Shown: positions 60,732 through 64,000 of the stretch, piece after piece | Position numbering within the stretch: the stretch's first letter is position 1 | Layout: each line of letters opens with the position of its first letter | Source: Devosia sp. 2618 | Lineage (GTDB): Bacteria; Pseudomonadota; Alphaproteobacteria; Rhizobiales; Devosiaceae | NCBI RefSeq assembly: GCF_040546815.1 | Contig: NZ_JBEPOO010000001.1 | Coordinates: 1,054,001-1,118,000 of the forward strand | Reading direction: 5' to 3' | DNA length: 64,000 nt | Position numbers and translations under genes: made by a program | Notes under the pieces: model-generated | The model's input: only the letters and a program-made list of their open reading frames with translations | Database searches by the model: none | What the model was told of the DNA's origin: nothing

Positions 60732-61952
60732 ATGGCGGCGGACGAGGGCAGCGGTGAGGGTTCGGCGGTGCTCGTGAGGGCGTTCGGCGCGCTGCTGTTT
60801 GTGCTGATCTTTCTGCAGAAGTTTGCGGTGAGTATGGGCGGCGCGCAGATCAGCGTGATCGTCCCGTGCGTTCTGGTTTTCCTGATTGTGGCAGCGCGTG
60901 TGAGGGGGCTGCAGCTGCGGCCGCTGCGGCTGGTGGCCTATCTCGGTTTTCTGGGGCTGGGCGCGCTGAGCCAGCTTTGGGTGGCGCGGGATATCTCACT
61001 GATGAGCTTTTTGGCGCTGCTGGTTCTGTATCTGCCGCTGGTGTTTCAGCTGAGACTGGACGAGCAGGAGTGGCGCGGTGTGTTGGGGATTTTCCAGCGC
61101 ATGATGGCGGTGGTGGCTGGCGTGGTGCTGTTGCAGGTGGGCTGGCAGTTGGCGTTTGGGTGGACGTTGAGCCTTGAGCGGGTGGTGCCGGCGGGGCTGT
61201 TGCAGCAGGGCTTTGTCTATGAGCCGGTGGTAGCGGACGGCGCCTATATGCGGCCCAATGGGCTGTTCTTTCTCGAGACCTCGTTTGTGTCGATGTTTCT
61301 GGCTTTGGCGCTGATCATCGAGATTGCGCAGGACCGGAAGGCGTGGCGGCTGGCTTTGCTGGCGGTGGCGCTGGGGGCGAGTTTTGGCGGGACTGGCTAT
61401 GTGATGCTGGCCGTTGCGGTGCCGTTCTTGGTGGCGAAGGTGCCTGCGAGGACGGCATTGTGGCTGCTGGCGTTAGGGGCGGCGGGCCTCGCTGTGGCCT
61501 ATTCGCTTGGGGCGCTGGATGCTGTTCTGGCGCGCGGTGATGAGTTTTCGCGCAGCGATAGCAGCGGCTATGCGCGGGTGGTGCTGCCGTTTCTGCAATT
61601 GGTTGAGGCGTTGCAAGGGGCGGTCAATCCGTTCAGTGCCTATGGGGCGGGCAATGCGCCGACAGCGCAATCGAGCGCCTGGCCAGTGGTGAAACTGACA
61701 TTTGAATATGGCGTGTTGGCGACCACCTGCCTGATGGCGCTGATCTGGGGCGCCAGTTATCGGCGCGACCGGCTCTATCTCTGCGTGCCGCTGTTGACCG
61801 CGTTCAACTTCACCGGTGGCTATCTGCACAACCCGGTGGTGACGGGGCTGTTGTTCGCGCTGTGCGCGCTACCGGCGGTGGGGGTGCGTGGGAATATTTA
61901 CTCCAAATCAACCATGACACCTCGACAGAACTGGGCCGCTGCGCTCTCTTAG
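60732..61952 (+). CDS. O-antigen/exopolysaccharide polymerase-like membrane protein
   Basis: A 406-residue protein with about ten membrane segments and a large outer loop (RGDEFSRSDSSGYARVVLPFLQLVEALQGAVNPFSAYGAGNAPT), the shape of Wzy polymerases and O-antigen ligases, whose primary sequences diverge. RPNGLFFLETSFVSMFLALALI before the loop is typical. The start is uncertain: ATG 60732 has GGGAG too close, and GTG codons at 60714 or about 60774 are alternatives. Strong GGG/GCG codon bias. Confidence 0.75.
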   Translation: MAADEGSGEGSAVLVRAFGALLFVLIFLQKFAVSMGGAQISVIVPCVLVFLIVAARVRGLQLRPLRLVAYLGFLGLGALSQLWVARDISLMSFLALLVLYLPLVFQLRLDEQEWRGVLGIFQRMMAVVAGVVLLQVGWQLAFGWTLSLERVVPAGLLQQGFVYEPVVADGAYMRPNGLFFLETSFVSMFLALALIIEIAQDRKAWRLALLAVALGASFGGTGYVMLAVAVPFLVAKVPARTALWLLALGAAGLAVAYSLGALDAVLARGDEFSRSDSSGYARVVLPFLQLVEALQGAVNPFSAYGAGNAPTAQSSAWPVVKLTFEYGVLATTCLMALIWGASYRRDRLYLCVPLLTAFNFTGGYLHNPVVTGLLFALCALPAVGVRGNIYSKSTMTPRQNWAAALS

Positions 61953-61965
61953 AGATGGGGGCGCG

Positions 61966-62824
61966 ATGTCGGTCATAATCGTGACGGCGGCAGATGATGC
62001 GTATTTTGGGCTAGCCTGGGCGATGATTGCGTCCGTGCGGGCGGCGGGTGGTCGTTCGGTGTCTTTCGGACTGATGGACCTGGGCCTCAAGTCTGAACAG
62101 CGGGCGTCGCTGGCCGAGAACAACGTGCAGGTGGTGACGCAGACGACGGGGCTGGCGCGGGCGGACGGGCTGCGGTTTCCAGCAGCTGAGATGGGCTATC
62201 TGGCGCGGCCGTTTTTGCGCGAGAATTTCCCCGGCCACGAGGTCTATGTGTGGCTCGATGCCGATAGCTGGGTGCAGGACGCCGAGGGCTATGAGGGATT
62301 GGCCCAGGCGGCGCGGCAGGTGGGCGCGGCGGTGGTGGCCGAGACCGCGCATGAATATCGCTTCTGGCCATGGCTGCTGGGGTGGCGGGCCAAGCACTAT
62401 GTTTTTGGCTACGGGCTGACGCGTGGCATCAGGCTGTGGCTGCGACCGCAGATCAATAATGGGGCGTTTGCGCTGACGGCGGGGGCGCCGCATTGGGCGG
62501 TGTGGCAACACTATTATCAGGATGCACTGGACCGGGCGCGCTGCGCCGCATGACCAGTTTGCGCTCAATGCGGCGATCCATCTTGAGAACCTGCCGACGC
62601 GGTTTATGGAGCCGACCTATAACTGGATCTGCGATCTGGCGACGCCGAAGTGGGACGCGGAGCTGGGGCGGTTTGTGCGGCCGGTGGCGCCGCATCGGCC
62701 CATTCATGTGATGCATCTGGCGGGGCCTGCGAAGGCGCGCGAGTTCGATGTGGATGTGATCGGCGGCGGGGGGCGGCGGGGCAAGTTGCTGTTTGGCGCG
62801 ACCTATAGCGAGACTGCGCCATGA
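61966..62824 (+). pseudogene. Glycosyltransferase (GT-A type) interrupted by a frameshift
   Basis: Frame one (61966-62553, 195 codons) holds a GT-A fold with DAD metal motif in VWLDADSWVQD and ends prematurely. The continuation lies one base later in frame two (to 62824): PHDQFALNAAIHLENLPTRFMEPTYNWICDLA, the expected C-terminal part, including the family's DQFALN. The switch is between 62530 and 62550, in a GC-rich run (GGGCGCGCTGCGCCG). Removing one base restores a 285-residue protein. Either a sequencing error or a real inactivation. The acetyltransferase start overlaps its end. Confidence 0.75.
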
Positions 62825-63420
62825 GTCAGGTGCTGGAGGCCAGCAGGACCAATCCGCGGGAGGGCGGGGCGAGCTTTCCGCTGCGGCATCGGGCGTTTCG
62901 GGCGCTGTGGAATGTGACCTGGGCGCTGCTGGCATCGTGGACGCCGCCGCCGCTGCATGGGTGGCGTCGGTTTTTGCTGCGGCTGTTTGGGGCGAAGCTG
63001 GCGCCGACGGCGCGGGTCTATGGCGGGGCTAGGGTGTGGTATCCACCCAATCTGGAGATGGGCGCGCATAGCGTGCTGGCGGCGCGGGCCAATTGCTACT
63101 GCATGGATAGGGTGAGCATCGGCGCCTACGCGGTGGTCTCGCAGGGGGCGCAGTTGTGTGGTGGCACGCATCTGATCGACGATGCGCACTTCCAGCTCAT
63201 CACCAAGCCGATTGTGATCGGGGCTAATGCCTGGATCGCGGCCGAGGCCTTTGTTGGGCCGGGCGTGGTGGTTGGCGAGGGGGCGGTGCTGGGCGCGCGT
63301 GGGGTGGCGTTCAGCGATCTGGAGGCGTGGGGCGTTTATGCAGGTAACCCCGCGAAGTGGCTGCGAAAGCGTAACGATACGGTGACGGGTGGGGCGGGGG
63401 CTTTCGCCCCCGAACCTTAG
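62821..63420 (+). CDS. Colanic-acid-type acetyltransferase (WcaF-like)
   Basis: A 199-residue left-handed beta-helix O-acetyltransferase. It has FPLRHRAFRALWNVTWALLASWTPPPLHGWRRFLLRLFGAKL, characteristic of WcaF-type enzymes, then hexapeptide repeats (VSIGAYAVVSQGAQLCGGTHLI, PIVIGANAWIAAEAFVGPGVVVGEGAVLGA). It decorates exopolysaccharide with acetyl groups. It overlaps the glycosyltransferase end (ATGA). It converges with the fragment at the window end. Confidence 0.9.
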   Translation: MSQVLEASRTNPREGGASFPLRHRAFRALWNVTWALLASWTPPPLHGWRRFLLRLFGAKLAPTARVYGGARVWYPPNLEMGAHSVLAARANCYCMDRVSIGAYAVVSQGAQLCGGTHLIDDAHFQLITKPIVIGANAWIAAEAFVGPGVVVGEGAVLGARGVAFSDLEAWGVYAGNPAKWLRKRNDTVTGGAGAFAPEP

Positions 63421-63421
63421 A

Positions 63422-64000
63422 TCAATAGACGTTTGCGCGGCGGATGGCCGGTCGTCCGAGGCGCACGGTCAGTGACACGCTCGATGACGGCTTGCAGGTG
63501 ATGCGCCAGCCGCAGACGAGGCCCCAGCTGTTTGGCGGCACACGGCAATCGGGGGTGATGGCGAAGAGGGCATTGGCCCCGGTATAGTCGCCAGCGGGGA
63601 GTTCGCCGCCAGAGCCGAACTCGATGAGCCCATCATCGCCGCCATTGGGCGAGCCGGCGCCGCAATGGAAATCGAAGTTCTCGATGCCGGTAAAACCGGG
63701 GGCGATCTCGGCCAGGGCGATGAGTTGGATGAGGTCGCCGCCAGCGCTGCCGAGGGGGGCGTGGTCTTGTGGTGGGCGGATCTGGACGATCTGGCTACCG
63801 GTGGACGTGGTGCCGGAGAGGGTCAGCTGCACCCAGCGGGTGCCCTCGGCATCGGTGACGATGGAAAGGATCTGGTTGATGCCAGACATGCCGTAGGACT
63901 CGATGGTCCAGCCGGTGGGCAGGGTGCCGGCATAGCCTGCCGGGACGGTGCCATCGCTACCGGTGGCGAGGGCATTGGAGGAGAGGTTGCCGGCCGGGTT
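63422..64000 (-). CDS. C-terminal part of an unidentified protein (start beyond the window)
   Basis: The frame is open from the last base of the window to a stop at 63422; a methionine at 63889 is probably internal because the open, similar-looking sequence (GTVPAGYAGTLPTGWTIESYG) continues upstream. The 193 residues seen are rich in Gly, Thr, Ser and Pro with two cysteine pairs (FDFHCGAG, PDCRVP, LVCGWRITCK). Such composition suits a secreted, beta-rich or tail-fibre-like protein. No family recognised. Confidence 0.65.
   Translation of the reverse strand, partial: NPAGNLSSNALATGSDGTVPAGYAGTLPTGWTIESYGMSGINQILSIVTDAEGTRWVQLTLSGTTSTGSQIVQIRPPQDHAPLGSAGGDLIQLIALAEIAPGFTGIENFDFHCGAGSPNGGDDGLIEFGSGGELPAGDYTGANALFAITPDCRVPPNSWGLVCGWRITCKPSSSVSLTVRLGRPAIRRANVY

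Overview
The window is a chromosomal segment of an alphaproteobacterium. Gene content points to the Hyphomicrobiales, most likely Devosia or a close relative. The pointers are: a separate three-subunit PurS/PurQ/PurL next to purC and a DUF1476 ATPase-inhibitor gene; DUF3126, DUF1344 and DUF2336 proteins; a BTLCP transglutaminase-like protease; an EcfG-type stress promoter; and palindromic intergenic repeats of the rhizobial kind. The genus is an inference, since no rRNA gene is present. The DNA is GC-rich and densely coded on both strands. I see no prophage, integron, CRISPR array or intact insertion sequence.

Layout. 1-7.0 kb: purine genes on the minus strand (purC, purS, then purQ, a Pr6Pr membrane protein, a DJ-1/PfpI protein and purL, overlapping end to end), with an acyltransferase between purS and purQ. 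7.2-20 kb: DUF1476 protein, metY with a structured leader, small secreted proteins, a purB-led operon with two GNATs and a hydrolase, rpe, ccdA, a BioF2-type acetyltransferase, radC/map, a CinA-like protein and gpt. 20-33 kb: a MarR-GNAT fusion regulator beside a DHA2 exporter, tRNA-Leu(TAA), RidA, two related ASCH-like genes, rluA, a stress-promoter-driven csbD gene, ogt, a CYTH protein, a DMT transporter, a gluconate cluster (gluconokinase, gluconate dehydrogenase, gnd) and a Tet-like MFS pump. 33-47.6 kb: FAD monooxygenase, CHCC zinc-finger protein, cysE, DUF3126, membrane and secreted hypotheticals, PilZ and PAS proteins, rhomboid, hisI, folE, an IscU-like protein, yidD, a CPBP protease, thrS and arfB. 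47.6-64 kb: nucleotide-sugar genes (epimerase, phosphohexomutase), two secreted hypotheticals, a nitroreductase, a lytic transglycosylase, DUF2336, nadK and an exopolysaccharide locus (sugar transferase, Wzc-like chain-length/tyrosine kinase, polymerase-like protein, a frameshifted glycosyltransferase, a WcaF-type acetyltransferase).

How it fits together. Most genes are housekeeping: purine, histidine, cysteine/methionine, folate/GTP and pentose-phosphate metabolism plus translation. The accessory interest lies in gene fusions and tight overlaps (purQ to purL, MarR-GNAT, ASCH-wHTH), in regulatory palindromes directly upstream of genes, and in several families of intergenic palindromic repeats. 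No clearly new defence or mobile system is evident. The least explained items are the membrane protein and DJ-1 protein inside the purine operon, the ASCH-like pair, the metY leader, and a nested-hairpin element before a 52-residue membrane peptide.
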